This document shows, in pieces, positions 20,237 through 29,591 of a stretch of DNA of 64,000 nt. The notes under the pieces are model-generated. The model was not told where the DNA came from, searched no databases, and saw nothing but the letters and a program-made list of their open reading frames with translations. Source of the stretch: Microvirga rosea (GTDB lineage Bacteria; Pseudomonadota; Alphaproteobacteria; Rhizobiales; Beijerinckiaceae); the NCBI RefSeq assembly GCF_020595095.1, contig NZ_JAJDOP010000003.1, positions 672,959-736,958 of the forward strand. Direction: 5' to 3'. Both the position numbers and the translations under genes were made by a program. Positions within the stretch are counted from its first letter, which is position 1. Each line of letters starts with the position of its first letter.

Positions 20237-21508
20237 ATGTGGTTGTCCCGGTGCGAGGGAGCATCGCGAGTGGTTTCGCCGAACCCTTTCAGCAATCTGT
20301 TACGAGCGATGATCCTCCTGATCATCAGCTTTTGTATTCTTGGTTGCGCAACCGTGGAAGGCGCTCTCATACCAGTAGAAGCCACAGTGCCCGGCGCCAG
20401 CAAGGTCGACATATTGGTTGCCACTACCCGGATGCGGGCAACGGACCCGAAGCAGTTCTTCTCAGGCAACCGCAGTCCCGAGCCAAGCTTTGCCGAGTTC
20501 CTGGTCTCCATCCCGCCGGAAGCCAATAGAAGGCAGGGCGAGGTCCAGTGGCCGCGTCGTGTTCCCGGTAACCCGGCCACCGATTTTGTGACCCTGAAGG
20601 CCGAAATCATGAGCCGTGCCCAAGCTATGGGACGCTTCCACCAACTGGTTCGGCAAGGACCGCAGCGGCGTGTGCTGGTGTTCATCCACGGCTTCAACAA
20701 CCGTTTCGATGATGCGGTCTTCCGCTTCGCGCAGATCATACACGACGCGGGAGCACCGGTCGTGCCTGTCCTCTTCACTTGGCCCTCGCGTGGCCGAGTG
20801 CTGGCCTATGGCTATGACCAGGAGAGCAATACCTATTCGCGTAACGCCCTTGAGAGCACGCTCGGGACTTTAGCCGCCGATCCGGCAGTCGGGGAGATTT
20901 CGATTCTCGCTCACTCGATGGGCAACTTAGTTGCCTTGGAGGCGCTGCGTCAGATGGCGATCCGCGACGGACATATCGCTCACAAAATCCGCAACGTGCT
21001 CCTCGCTGCGCCCGACGTGGACGTCGATTTGTTCCGCAAGGCAGTTCTGGATATGGGCAAGCCGCGCCCAGCTTTTACCCTGTTCGTCTCTCAGGACGAT
21101 CGGGCGCTGGCGATCTCGCGTCGTGTCTGGGGAACTGTGCGGCTTGGCGCCGTCAACCCCGAGGAGGAGCCCTACCGCTCCGAACTTGAAGGCACGGGTA
21201 TCACCGTGCTCAACCTCTCTGGTCTTCGCACCGGCGACTCGCTGAACCATAGCAAGTTCGCCAGGAGTCCGGAGGTCGTGCGTATGATCGGGCAAGAGCT
21301 TATCAAAGGGCAGACCCTTACCGATTCTCGCATCGGTTTGGGTGATCGCATCATTCAGGTTACGACCGGTGCGGCCGCGGCTGTTGGAACGGCGGCCGGT
21401 CTTGCAGTCTCGGCTCCGGTCGCCATCATCGACCCGCAGACGCGTGACACCTTCGGAAGTTACGCGGATGACCTCGGGCGGAATCTGTCTGGAACCCTTG
21501 CACCATAA
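20237..21508 (+). CDS. Alpha/beta hydrolase (DUF900 family), predicted lipoprotein
   Basis: Esterase-like protein of 423 residues (about 399 if started at ATG 20309). An early hydrophobic segment ends in the lipobox ILGC, predicting a lipid-anchored envelope protein. The DUF900 hydrolase domain shows VLVFIHGFNNRFDDA (oxyanion loop), the nucleophile elbow ILAHSMGN and a late His in GDSLNHSKF. The C terminus adds an Ala-rich stretch. It stands alone on its strand, and its substrate is unknown. Confidence 0.83.
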   Translation: MWLSRCEGASRVVSPNPFSNLLRAMILLIISFCILGCATVEGALIPVEATVPGASKVDILVATTRMRATDPKQFFSGNRSPEPSFAEFLVSIPPEANRRQGEVQWPRRVPGNPATDFVTLKAEIMSRAQAMGRFHQLVRQGPQRRVLVFIHGFNNRFDDAVFRFAQIIHDAGAPVVPVLFTWPSRGRVLAYGYDQESNTYSRNALESTLGTLAADPAVGEISILAHSMGNLVALEALRQMAIRDGHIAHKIRNVLLAAPDVDVDLFRKAVLDMGKPRPAFTLFVSQDDRALAISRRVWGTVRLGAVNPEEEPYRSELEGTGITVLNLSGLRTGDSLNHSKFARSPEVVRMIGQELIKGQTLTDSRIGLGDRIIQVTTGAAAAVGTAAGLAVSAPVAIIDPQTRDTFGSYADDLGRNLSGTLAP

Positions 21509-21607
21509 GGCTTGAGGTTCTGTCCGCGCGTATTTGTGAACAGGCGCTCCAGAATCCTCCGAAGCAACCTATCGGGTTACGCTGCGAATTGGAGATTTGC
21601 GCCGAAT

Positions 21608-22228
21608 TCAAGAACGCGTGGCTCGTGGAAGAGCAGCATAGCCCAGCCACGCTGCACCGTGCACAATGAGATCCATCCCGAGCAGCAATCCGAAGATCCA
21701 TAGCCCTGTCTTCGGAAATTCGGCCAAGACGATGAGGCCAGCCAGCACGCCGAACGCGCCTGAGAACAACATGATCCAACCGCTCTCTCGCCATCGGCTG
21801 TATCCGAGGAGTATCCTGACGATACCTGACAGCAGAAGGACCAGGCCCAGCCCGTAGGTGAGCAACAATTCGCCCTGCCCGGCCGAGCGTACGAAAATAT
21901 AGGTGAGAACCATCACGCTGGAGCCTGCCACACCGACGAGCACAACCCCAAGGGCGATGTAAAGCAATCCCAGGAGCATCTGCCAGCCGAGCCCTCCCCA
22001 GCCTCTCGTCCAGGCCGCATAGGCGACCTCGAACACGCCGACGACAATCGCGACAGCACCGAGAAGGGCCGAACTGACGAGGGAAGCGAACGCGACATCA
22101 GCCAGAACCGCGATGCCAGCAAGGATCATAACGCCCCCCAAAGACAGGCGCACCCATCCGGGAGGTCTGGTGGGACTCGTTACACCGTTCATTGAAACGG
22201 GCTCCTGGGCAACCATCACGTCCTCCAT
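21608..22228 (-). CDS. HdeD family membrane protein (DUF308)
   Basis: Integral membrane protein of 206 residues with six predicted helices arranged as repeated two-helix units (LSLGGVMILAGIAVLADVAF; LLGAVAIVVGVFEVAYAAW; LLGLLYIALGVVLVGVAGS), the pattern of HdeD acid-resistance proteins. It lies downstream of the DUF1622 gene on the same strand after a 43-base gap. The role is probably stress-related membrane maintenance; the mechanism is unknown. Confidence 0.85.
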   Translation of the reverse strand: MEDVMVAQEPVSMNGVTSPTRPPGWVRLSLGGVMILAGIAVLADVAFASLVSSALLGAVAIVVGVFEVAYAAWTRGWGGLGWQMLLGLLYIALGVVLVGVAGSSVMVLTYIFVRSAGQGELLLTYGLGLVLLLSGIVRILLGYSRWRESGWIMLFSGAFGVLAGLIVLAEFPKTGLWIFGLLLGMDLIVHGAAWLGYAALPRATRS

Positions 22229-22271
22229 GCCTCAATCGTCTTGATCCCGATCGCTTGTCTTCCTCGGCAGC

Positions 22272-22685
22272 TTACTGCTCCTTTCCCGCCTTCGATGTTG
22301 CGCCCAGAGGCGATCCCACCGAGTGCCGTCCCATTGCGACCTCGACGATATGCCGCCGCCACGGCAGACACCCCTCTATTTCGACTTGGAGCGCGAAGCT
22401 GAGGAAGGTTCGGATCAGGACGATAAGTCCGAGCACGGCCAGGTTCTTGATCGTCGGCTCAACCGCGACAGTGCCGATGATGTCTGCCGCAACGAGAAGC
22501 TCCAGCCCAAGCAGGATGCCGCGCCCCAGGTTGGCATGATAATGCCGGAAGGCTTCGGACCACCCGGCCCGCGACGGACCTCCCTGGAGAAAGATCCAGG
22601 TCGCGGATATCGCCCCGATCAGGATGACGGCGACGGCCGCAATCTCAACGCCGACCGCAATTGCATACAGCGTCTCATTGAGCAC
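22272..22685 (-). CDS. DUF1622 family membrane protein
   Basis: A 137-residue membrane protein with three hydrophobic segments and the DUF1622 pattern, including ARG-rich FRHYHANLGRGILLGLELLVAADIIGT and LIRTFLSFALQVEIEG. The start is GTG 22685, with an excellent AAGGAGG seven bases upstream that lies inside the end of the small gene at 22675-22872. Function is not known for this family. Confidence 0.85.
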   Translation of the reverse strand: MLNETLYAIAVGVEIAAVAVILIGAISATWIFLQGGPSRAGWSEAFRHYHANLGRGILLGLELLVAADIIGTVAVEPTIKNLAVLGLIVLIRTFLSFALQVEIEGCLPWRRHIVEVAMGRHSVGSPLGATSKAGKEQ

Positions 22686-22872
22686 GAAGACCTCCTTCCT
22701 CGCGGAGGCAGACGAATCTTGGTCTGGTGGTCGTCGCCCTTCCGGCAGAAGCTTCGGACGGTCGTGTCTCCAGGAATTCGCAGGTGTCTTGGTCGATGGC
22801 GTAGAGGATTGAGGTCAGCACGAGGCCGGTCAGGGTGCCAACCGACGGGCCGACGACCACCAGCTCAACCAT
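22675..22872 (-). CDS. Small hypothetical protein, coupled to the DUF1622 gene
   Basis: A 65-residue ORF I do not recognise. ATG 22872 is preceded by GAGGAG about eight bases upstream, and the stop overlaps the DUF1622 start by 11 bases, so the ribosome site of the next gene is embedded in this one. The first 28 residues are hydrophobic (VELVVVGPSVGTLTGLVLTS) and could form one membrane span. The rest is charged, with two cysteines. It may be a real small membrane protein or a leader ORF. Confidence 0.5.
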   Translation of the reverse strand: MVELVVVGPSVGTLTGLVLTSILYAIDQDTCEFLETRPSEASAGRATTTRPRFVCLREEGGLRAQ

Positions 22873-23388
22873 GGGACGATCTCCTCAAACGCTCAGGGGT
22901 CGCATGGGCACGCCATGAGAGTATCGACCACAGGCGGCGTGGCTATCGGGTACAACCCTGAGACAGACCGAGGGATGTCTTGAGACGGCGCTCAACAGAA
23001 GCGGCCACGGCGAAGCTGCCTTGGCGCCACGGCCGCCGAGCCTCATCGGCACCTCGCCATTGCTCACCATCCATCGGATCGTGCCTTCGGATCATGGGCC
23101 AATGAAAGGGGCTTCCCAGGGGTGTCCCTCAACTAGAGAACAGCTCTTTGCTCTGTATTGCTCGGAATTCCTGTCGCTCCACAGCCCAATTCCCACTTGT
23201 TTTCTATTGGAAAGACGGAATTCCTGTGCAATCTTGAAGTAATTCAGAGGTTTGATCGGCGCAATGGCGCCGGGGCTGAAGGCGACTTGGAAGCGCACTG
23301 CCCTAGCGTTCCCGCAATTGCTCGTATTCCCTTCCGGAACATGCGGCGGCGTGACTGCGAGCACTACAGGATCTGACCAGGAGGTGAC
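22873..23388. other. Intergenic region with a 12-bp direct repeat
   Basis: About 515 bases between divergent genes. CGGAATTCCTGT occurs at 23163-23174 and again at 23216-23227, 53 bases apart (about five helical turns), each with a GGAATTCC palindromic core. This spacing suits a dimeric regulator of the histidine kinase gene at 23389. Open frames here are short and atypical. Confidence 0.4.
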
Positions 23389-25752
23389 ATGTTCTCCTCG
23401 GTTCGACTCGGACTCCCGGTCCTCGAAACGGCCCACCTTGGTGGCATCCGGGGACGGATCGCGGTTATTGCGACGGCCACCATCGGTCTTTCACTGCTGA
23501 CGACCTGGACCGCGTTGCTCTGGCGCGGTTATGGGGAGCGACACGCCATCACGCATCAGGGGATGGCCGCCTCGGTCACGGCGAGCAATGCGGTCGAGCG
23601 CGAGGTTCAGGCCATGGGCTACCTGCTCAAGGGGCTGTCGAGATCGCCCCTGCTCGAGTCCGGGGATCTCAAGGGCTTCTACGACCAGCTTCAGGCGACC
23701 CCCAGACCGGAAGGTTCATGGTTCACCCTCTGGGATCACGACCGGGTGCTTTTCAGAACCACAGATCCCTTTGGGACCGCCATGCCTCGCATTGACGAGA
23801 TCCCAGGCATCCGGCAGCGGCTCGAGGTTGTCCGCGCCGTCGGCCTGAGCATATCGGACCGCATGTACTCCCCGCTCATCAAGCGCTGGATCGTTTCCGT
23901 GAGCCTACGGTTGAATTCCGCGACCGGCGAGATGAACCGGGTACTATCGCTCCTTGTGCCGGAAGAGCATCTCAACCAAGCCGTCCAGGAAGCGGTCGGA
24001 TCGAGCACTTGGCGGACAATCGTTCTCGACCGCAAGCTCGAACAACTGGCCACCGGCACCCCCGCAGCGGCCATCGCCCCGGTGCCCCCGGATACGACGG
24101 CAATGCTTGCGAACCGCGACCGAAATGGTCTGTTCGGGACCGGACAAGGCCAGCTTGTCGCCTTCGAGCGCTCCCCCAAAACCGGCTATACGACCCTATC
24201 GGAACTTCCGGCCACAATGGCCAACGCCCCCATTCTTGCGGCTCTTTATCATGCCACGTTGGCCAGTCTCGCTCTGGTCATGGTCGGCGGCATGGCTGTC
24301 AGGGCCCTGCTGCGGAACGTGGGTCCCATCGATTCCCTCAAGCACACCATGGCGGCCACACGGACCGAGCTCCTGGTCACCAATCAGCGTCTGCGCGACA
24401 TTCTGGAGAGCATGAGCGATTGCCACTTCATGCTCGACCATTCGTTCCGCATCACGTTCGCCAACGCAGCGACCCTTCGCTGGTGTGGCCGGTCATGGAA
24501 CGAGATCGTCGGCCAATCCTACCTCGACCTCGTGAGACACGATGGCGCCTGCATCGCAGCGGTGACCCAGGCGGTCCGGCATCGCAAGGCCTACCGGGGC
24601 GAGCTGCCTTCGGGCCTTTATCCCGACCGCTTCATCGAGCTGCGCGCCTTTCCGACGCCAGACGGGGCCAGCATCTTCTTCAGTGACGTCACCGACCGAG
24701 CTCTGGCCCACAAGACGGCGGTCAAGGAACGCAAGCTCTTCCAGGCTTCCCTTGATGCCCTCACGAAGCGCATCGCCATCCTGGACGAAACAGGCCGGGT
24801 CATCGCCGTGAATCAAGCTTGGCGACGCTTCGTCGACGGCGCAGGCTCGGATCTTCCAGCCCACGGCCTCGGCGTACCGGGGGAACGCAGCCTTAGCGGG
24901 ATGGAAGAAGTGATCAACGGACTCCGTCCCAATTTCCAGGCCCTCTATCATTTGGTTTCGCCTGGCGTCGACCGGTGGTTCACGGTGCGGGCCTTCCGGT
25001 TCCGTGTGGAGGACGAGACACGCATCATTGTATCCCATGACGATGTTTCGGACCTGATGTCCGCGCGGGCCACCATCAACGAGCTGTCTGACCGCCTGCT
25101 CACTCTTCAGGAAGACGAACGCCAGCGCATCGCCTCGGAACTGCACGACTCGACGACCCAATACCTTGTCGCCGTCGGTCTCAACCTGATGAAGGTCGAG
25201 CGACTGTTGCCCCAGAAGGATGGGCAAAGGCTTCTTGGCGAGATCGACCACCTGCTGGAGGAGGCGCTGAAGGAGCTGCGCCTCTTCACATACCTGCTCC
25301 ATCCGGCCAGTCTCGATGAGAACGGGTTCGGCGACACCGTCCAGGCCTTCGCGGAGGGCTTCTCCGATCGGACCGGCCTCAAGGTGACATGCCGGATCGC
25401 CGAGGGCCTTGACGATCTGCCGCTCGACCTCCGGAGAGCTCTCTTGCGGATCATTCAAGAGGCGCTATCGAACGTCCACCGCCATGCCAATGCCTCCCAG
25501 GTCGCCATCAAGCTGCATCTGACGTCCAATGGCGCCGTCCTTTGCGTCGCAGACGATGGACGCGGGATGCAGGCCCGTCCCAAGACATCGAGAAGCGGCA
25601 AGGCCTCGCTCGGAGTCGGCATTCCGGGCATGCGCATCCGCCTGCACCAGTTCGGCGGCACCCTACGGATCCGGTATAGCAGGAAGGGCACGGTCATCCG
25701 TGCCCGCGTCCCGCATGGGAGCAGCATCTCGGATGGAGCGATGGTGGCGTAA
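23389..25752 (+). CDS. Membrane sensor histidine kinase, NarL/UhpB-type (HisKA_3)
   Basis: Hybrid-free sensor kinase of 787 residues. A first membrane helix (about 22-45) and a second (about 280-303) flank a 230-residue periplasmic sensor. Two PAS-like regions follow (about 335-440 and 455-560; NQRLRDILESMSDCHFMLDH, then RIAILDETGRVIAVNQAW). The HisKA_3 dimerisation domain has the phospho-acceptor His586 in ERQRIASELHDSTTQY. The ATPase domain has EALSNVHRHANA, DDGRGM and GVGIPGMR. The ribosome site AGGAGGTGAC directly precedes ATG 23389. Its partner is the response regulator 132 bases downstream. The signal is unknown. Confidence 0.92.
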   Translation: MFSSVRLGLPVLETAHLGGIRGRIAVIATATIGLSLLTTWTALLWRGYGERHAITHQGMAASVTASNAVEREVQAMGYLLKGLSRSPLLESGDLKGFYDQLQATPRPEGSWFTLWDHDRVLFRTTDPFGTAMPRIDEIPGIRQRLEVVRAVGLSISDRMYSPLIKRWIVSVSLRLNSATGEMNRVLSLLVPEEHLNQAVQEAVGSSTWRTIVLDRKLEQLATGTPAAAIAPVPPDTTAMLANRDRNGLFGTGQGQLVAFERSPKTGYTTLSELPATMANAPILAALYHATLASLALVMVGGMAVRALLRNVGPIDSLKHTMAATRTELLVTNQRLRDILESMSDCHFMLDHSFRITFANAATLRWCGRSWNEIVGQSYLDLVRHDGACIAAVTQAVRHRKAYRGELPSGLYPDRFIELRAFPTPDGASIFFSDVTDRALAHKTAVKERKLFQASLDALTKRIAILDETGRVIAVNQAWRRFVDGAGSDLPAHGLGVPGERSLSGMEEVINGLRPNFQALYHLVSPGVDRWFTVRAFRFRVEDETRIIVSHDDVSDLMSARATINELSDRLLTLQEDERQRIASELHDSTTQYLVAVGLNLMKVERLLPQKDGQRLLGEIDHLLEEALKELRLFTYLLHPASLDENGFGDTVQAFAEGFSDRTGLKVTCRIAEGLDDLPLDLRRALLRIIQEALSNVHRHANASQVAIKLHLTSNGAVLCVADDGRGMQARPKTSRSGKASLGVGIPGMRIRLHQFGGTLRIRYSRKGTVIRARVPHGSSISDGAMVA

Positions 25753-25884
25753 GGCCACCTCGGCGCCATCGGCGGAGCATCGCTGTCCCTCCGTATTTAT
25801 CCCTGGCGTTTTCAGGGTTTCACCCGAGTGTCGCGGGTCATCCCGCGGGAGTATGTAGGAACGTCACCGTGAGCAAGCCTTGCC

Positions 25885-26517
25885 ATGACCCGCATCCTGA
25901 TCGCCGATGACCACGACGTCGTCCGTTCCGGACTTCACTCCATCCTGGGCAGCCAGCCGGGATGGGAGGTGGTCGCCGAGGCTGGGGACGGCAAACGCGC
26001 GGTCGAGCTGGCATCGGAGACGCAGCCGGACGTCGCCGTCCTTGATTACCAGCTCCCGTTTCTCAACGGGGTCGACGCCACCCGCGAAATTCGATCCGTT
26101 CGCCCTCAGACCGAGGTGCTCATCTTCACCATGCACGAGAGCGAGCCACTCATCCGCGAATTGCTTCAGGCCGGGGCACGGGGATACCTGTTGAAATCGG
26201 ATGCCCGGCGCTTCCTGATTGCGGCGGTCGAGGCCCTCGCTCGCCACCAACCATTCTTCACCGGACGCGTGTCGGAGACCCTACTGAGCTCCTATCTGGC
26301 TGGCGGCTCCACATCCGGCAGCACCCTGACGCCCCGGGAACGGGGGGTGGTGCAGCTCATCGCGGAGGGGCGCACCAACAAGGAGGTCGCCATGGTCCTC
26401 GGTATCAACATCAAGACGGTGGAGACCCACCGCGCCGCTGTCATGCGCAAGATCAACGCGAACTCGTCCGCCGACCTCATCCGTTATGCGATCCGCAACA
26501 AGCTGGTCGAGCTGTAA
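25885..26517 (+). CDS. Response regulator, NarL/FixJ family
   Basis: Transcription factor of 210 residues: receiver domain at 1-120 with acidic pocket IADDHD, phospho-acceptor Asp54 (AVLDYQLP) and conserved Lys in YLLKSDA; LuxR-type HTH at about 145-205 (LTPRERGVVQLIAEGRTNKE, INIKTVETHRAAVMRKI). It is probably phosphorylated by the kinase encoded just upstream. A 6-bp-arm hairpin (25832-25847) lies in the spacer but has no T tract. Confidence 0.93.
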   Translation: MTRILIADDHDVVRSGLHSILGSQPGWEVVAEAGDGKRAVELASETQPDVAVLDYQLPFLNGVDATREIRSVRPQTEVLIFTMHESEPLIRELLQAGARGYLLKSDARRFLIAAVEALARHQPFFTGRVSETLLSSYLAGGSTSGSTLTPRERGVVQLIAEGRTNKEVAMVLGINIKTVETHRAAVMRKINANSSADLIRYAIRNKLVEL

Positions 26518-26547
26518 GACCGGTTAAGCGAGGCTCAGATTGTCCGC

Positions 26548-27603
26548 ATGTCCACAAAGGGAGGCCTGAATGCATGGATCGTGTTGAGCGGCTTGGTCAT
26601 CCTTCTTACGGCCTTGAATATCGCCAGCGCGGTTTTCGCACCTGTCGCCTTCGCCCTGTTCCTCATCGCCTTGCTTTGGCCGTTCCAGAAGCGGCTTCAG
26701 GCATCGATGCCTCAGCTTCTCGCTCTCTTGGTGAGCATCCTCGTCCTTGTCGTTGCGTTCGCCGGCTTCGCCGCGCTGATCGCATGGGGTTTCGGTCGCG
26801 TCGGACGCTGGGGACTCGCGAATTTCGGGCGCTTCCAAGCCCTCTATGACAGGGCCGCTATGTGGCTCGAAGCTCAAGGAATCGTGGTGGCGAGCCTCTG
26901 GGCCGACCACTTCAACGTCGGCTGGCTTTTAGGGATCATGCAGAAGTTTACCGGGCACGTGAATACGACCTTGAGCTTCTGGATCATCGTGCTCGTCTAC
27001 GTGATCCTCGGCCTTCTCGAAGTGGAAGGTACCGCACGGAAGATCAAAGCGTTGCCGGATGGGGCCACGGTCCGGCTTCTAAGTGAGGGCAGCAGGCAGA
27101 CAGCGGTCAAAATCAGACGCTATATGGCGGTCAGGACCCTCATGAGCCTGTTGACCGGGATGCTCGTCTGGGGCTTCGCGGCCCTCTTCGGGTTGCCGCT
27201 GGCTCGAGAATGGGGCGTCATTGCCTTTTCACTCAACTATATTCCGTTCATCGGTCCGTTCATCGCGACCTTGTTCCCAACATTGCTTGCAATGGTGGAT
27301 CTCGAGAGCTGGGAGGCCGTCATCGCGGTATTCGCCGGCTTGAACGTGATCCAATTCGTAGTCGGGAGCTATGTGGAACCGCGTCTGTCCGGCACTGCGC
27401 TGGCGATGTCGCCTTTCCTGGTCCTGTTCTCGATCTTCCTATGGACCTTTCTCTGGGGTTTGCCCGGAACCTTCATCGGCGTGCCGATCACCGTCGCAGT
27501 GCTCACGTTCTGTGCCGAACATCCTGCAACACACTGGCTTGCCGTCATGTTCGGGCCACCTGATGACAACGGGCAATCCGGTGTCGCACGGGAACACGCG
27601 TGA
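26548..27603 (+). CDS. AI-2E family transporter (PerM/TqsA-like)
   Basis: Membrane permease of 351 residues with about seven hydrophobic segments and the family signature NYIPFIGPFIATLFP in the second half, plus SYVEPRLSGTALAMSP. The family covers autoinducer exporters, sodium/proton antiporters and uncharacterised permeases, so the name does not imply AI-2 transport. It lies 30 bases after the response regulator and may be in the same transcript. Confidence 0.88.
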   Translation: MSTKGGLNAWIVLSGLVILLTALNIASAVFAPVAFALFLIALLWPFQKRLQASMPQLLALLVSILVLVVAFAGFAALIAWGFGRVGRWGLANFGRFQALYDRAAMWLEAQGIVVASLWADHFNVGWLLGIMQKFTGHVNTTLSFWIIVLVYVILGLLEVEGTARKIKALPDGATVRLLSEGSRQTAVKIRRYMAVRTLMSLLTGMLVWGFAALFGLPLAREWGVIAFSLNYIPFIGPFIATLFPTLLAMVDLESWEAVIAVFAGLNVIQFVVGSYVEPRLSGTALAMSPFLVLFSIFLWTFLWGLPGTFIGVPITVAVLTFCAEHPATHWLAVMFGPPDDNGQSGVAREHA

Positions 27604-27861
27604 AGGTGAAGCCGGAGAAGCTCGACCCTCGACCGTGACGCGGGTTGCCAAGGATCACGAACCGGAAAGAACAAGATCAGCGGGAACACTTGCGTGACGA
27701 AGTGACGTCGCTGACTTGCCTGACATCATCCCCTGCCAAGCAACAATAACGTCTCGAACCCGATTCACGAGCAATAGCCTGGAAGGACGCGCAAGCACGG
27801 TTGATACTCCGTGCAATATGTTACATAGAGCCGCAAGGTCTTACTAAAAAGTCCGGACGCT

Positions 27862-28251
27862 ATGCCCCAGATCACATTGGAATTCACCGAGAACATCGCC
27901 AAGCTCGTCGACTACCGGAGCGTTGCTCTTGGGCTGCACGATCTTCTCGTCAAAGAAATCTCGTGCAGCCTTGAAGATTGCAAGACCCGCCTCGCAGCCG
28001 TCGAGAACTACGTCATCGGTGACGGCTCTTTCGACGAAGCGTTCGTGCATGTCACATTCTCAATTCTCTCCGGTCGCACACAAGCCGTCAAAGAGAGCCT
28101 TGGCACGAAGGCCGTAGAAACGATCGCCAGAGCCATGCCAAGCGCAGTCGCGCAAAGAACCATTCAAATCACCGTCGAGATTCGTGACCTCGAAAGAAGC
28201 ACGTACAAAAAGCAAGTCGTTCTCGGCTCCCCTGCGCGAAACCTGGCTTAG
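27862..28251 (+). CDS. 5-carboxymethyl-2-hydroxymuconate isomerase family protein
   Basis: Tautomerase-superfamily protein of 129 residues. It keeps Pro2, the catalytic base of the family, in MPQITLEFTENI, and the length and segments SCSLEDCKTRL and VHVTFSILSGRT match CHMI. In the homoprotocatechuate pathway CHMI isomerises 5-carboxymethyl-2-hydroxymuconate, but no other gene of that pathway is next to it here, so it may act elsewhere. The 258 bases before it hold no recognisable gene. Confidence 0.82.
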   Translation: MPQITLEFTENIAKLVDYRSVALGLHDLLVKEISCSLEDCKTRLAAVENYVIGDGSFDEAFVHVTFSILSGRTQAVKESLGTKAVETIARAMPSAVAQRTIQITVEIRDLERSTYKKQVVLGSPARNLA

Positions 28252-28388
28252 GTGTCCTCACTCGCTTTGAATGGTCGGCTTCGGATTGTGACCGAGATCG
28301 TACGCCGGCAGAAGGCTAGGAAGCGTCGGAGATGCGCCGGACGCTCCACGGCCCACGATATCGAGCAGCGATGAAGAGCTTATGGCTC

Positions 28389-29084
28389 TCAGCCTTCGAC
28401 TGCCTGCTCGACAGCGGCTTCAGCATGCAAGGTGGTCGTATCGAACAGCGGCACCGCGCTATCCTCTGCCTGCACGAGCAACATGATTTCCGTGCAGCCA
28501 AGAATGATAGCCTCTGCTCCTCGTTCGATCAGGCGCTGAATGATCGCGCGATATTTCTCACGAGAGGCGGCAAGAACCCGGCCCACGACCAGTTCTTCGT
28601 AGATGATCTGATGCACCACCGCCCGATCGTCGGCCTCCGGCACCAGAACTTCCAGACCATGCTTTGCCGTTAGTCGGCCCTTATAGAAATCCTGCTCCAT
28701 CGTGAAGGCGGTTCCCAGAAGGCCGACACGGTTGTAGCCGGCCGCTTTGATCTTTTCCGCCGTCGGATCGGCGATGTGCAGAATGGGAATTGAGACCTTT
28801 GCGGCGACCTCGTCGGCCATCCGGTGCATGGTGTTTGTGCACACAAGGAAAAAGTCTGCCCCTCCACGTTCCAAGCGTTGGGCAGCCTCGATCATCTTAT
28901 CGGTCAGCACCCTCCACTCACCATCGTGCTGCAGCCGCTCGATTTCGCCAAAATCCACGGAGAACATCAGGCTTTGGGCGGAGTGCACACCGCCGAGGCG
29001 TTCCCGAACCCCTTCATTGATGATGCGATAGTATTGCGCTGAACTTTCCCAGCTCATGCCTCCGATCAAACCTATCGTCTTCAT
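28389..29084 (-). CDS. Aspartate/glutamate racemase family protein
   Basis: Cofactor-independent racemase of 231 residues. It begins MKTIGLIGGMSWESS, and the two catalytic cysteines lie in FFLVCTNTMH and IILGCTEIML. This arrangement matches the YgeA/aspartate racemase group. It could make D-aspartate or D-glutamate, or racemise other amino acids. It stands alone between the CHMI-like gene and the quorum-sensing locus. Confidence 0.9.
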   Translation of the reverse strand: MKTIGLIGGMSWESSAQYYRIINEGVRERLGGVHSAQSLMFSVDFGEIERLQHDGEWRVLTDKMIEAAQRLERGGADFFLVCTNTMHRMADEVAAKVSIPILHIADPTAEKIKAAGYNRVGLLGTAFTMEQDFYKGRLTAKHGLEVLVPEADDRAVVHQIIYEELVVGRVLAASREKYRAIIQRLIERGAEAIILGCTEIMLLVQAEDSAVPLFDTTTLHAEAAVEQAVEG

Positions 29085-29352
29085 CTCCGTCGCCCCTTCG
29101 CGCGCAGCACTGTTGCGACGACCCCTAACTCACGAGGAGAATTCTATAAATAGGTTTTCGTGTAATTGGTGAACCACGATCTCCTAATGGCTCGAAACGA
29201 TCTATGGCCTGGATCATGCGGAAATGGCCGGCGCGAGACGATGAGAGAGTTTGTGGCGGCCATCTTTCGAGAGGTCAGGGCTCTTCCTGTGTCCGGCCGC
29301 TTTGAAGCTTATGACGAAGAGAAGCCCGGCTTGAGGCCGGACCCCGCTAACT

Positions 29353-29589
29353 CTATGAACGACGCCGGAGAGGCTCATTAGATTTGCCCAGGGACTGAAC
29401 GGCAGCCACATCGTCATCCCAACCTATCGCGGCAGGCACCGGCCCAAGGGCTTCGATGGCCATGCCTAATCTGGGAAGTGCGCGGAGCTTTTCAGGCCCG
29501 AGTTTCTTTTCCACATCCTTGCTATAGGCCCAGAAAAGGAGGACCAACAGCTCTTCCTCCGGGCTCAAATGGACAGCTTCATTACTCAT
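29353..29589 (-). CDS. Small hypothetical protein co-oriented with luxI
   Basis: A 78-residue acidic protein I do not recognise. It starts two bases after the luxI stop, with AGG six bases before the ATG, so it is almost certainly translated from the luxI mRNA. The first 40 residues suggest two helices (SPEEELLVLLFWAYSKDVEK, EKLRALPRLGMAIEAL); the remainder is loosely structured. No signal peptide or HTH is visible. Position suggests a role in modulating the quorum-sensing system. Confidence 0.65.
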   Translation of the reverse strand: MSNEAVHLSPEEELLVLLFWAYSKDVEKKLGPEKLRALPRLGMAIEALGPVPAAIGWDDDVAAVQSLGKSNEPLRRRS

Positions 29590-29591
29590 GG

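Noticed and set aside
23092..23436. A 114-codon minus-strand frame in the spacer before the sensor kinase
   Set aside because: Its start region overlaps the kinase start, it has no ribosome site, and its composition is not protein-like.
26548..27603. Reading the AI-2E permease as part of the quorum-sensing locus
   Set aside because: The family name does not prove AI-2 transport, and the gene is linked to the two-component pair rather than to luxI.
29166..29381. A 71-codon plus-strand frame between the racemase and luxI loci
   Set aside because: No good ribosome site or domain; it overlaps the minus-strand small gene that is better supported.
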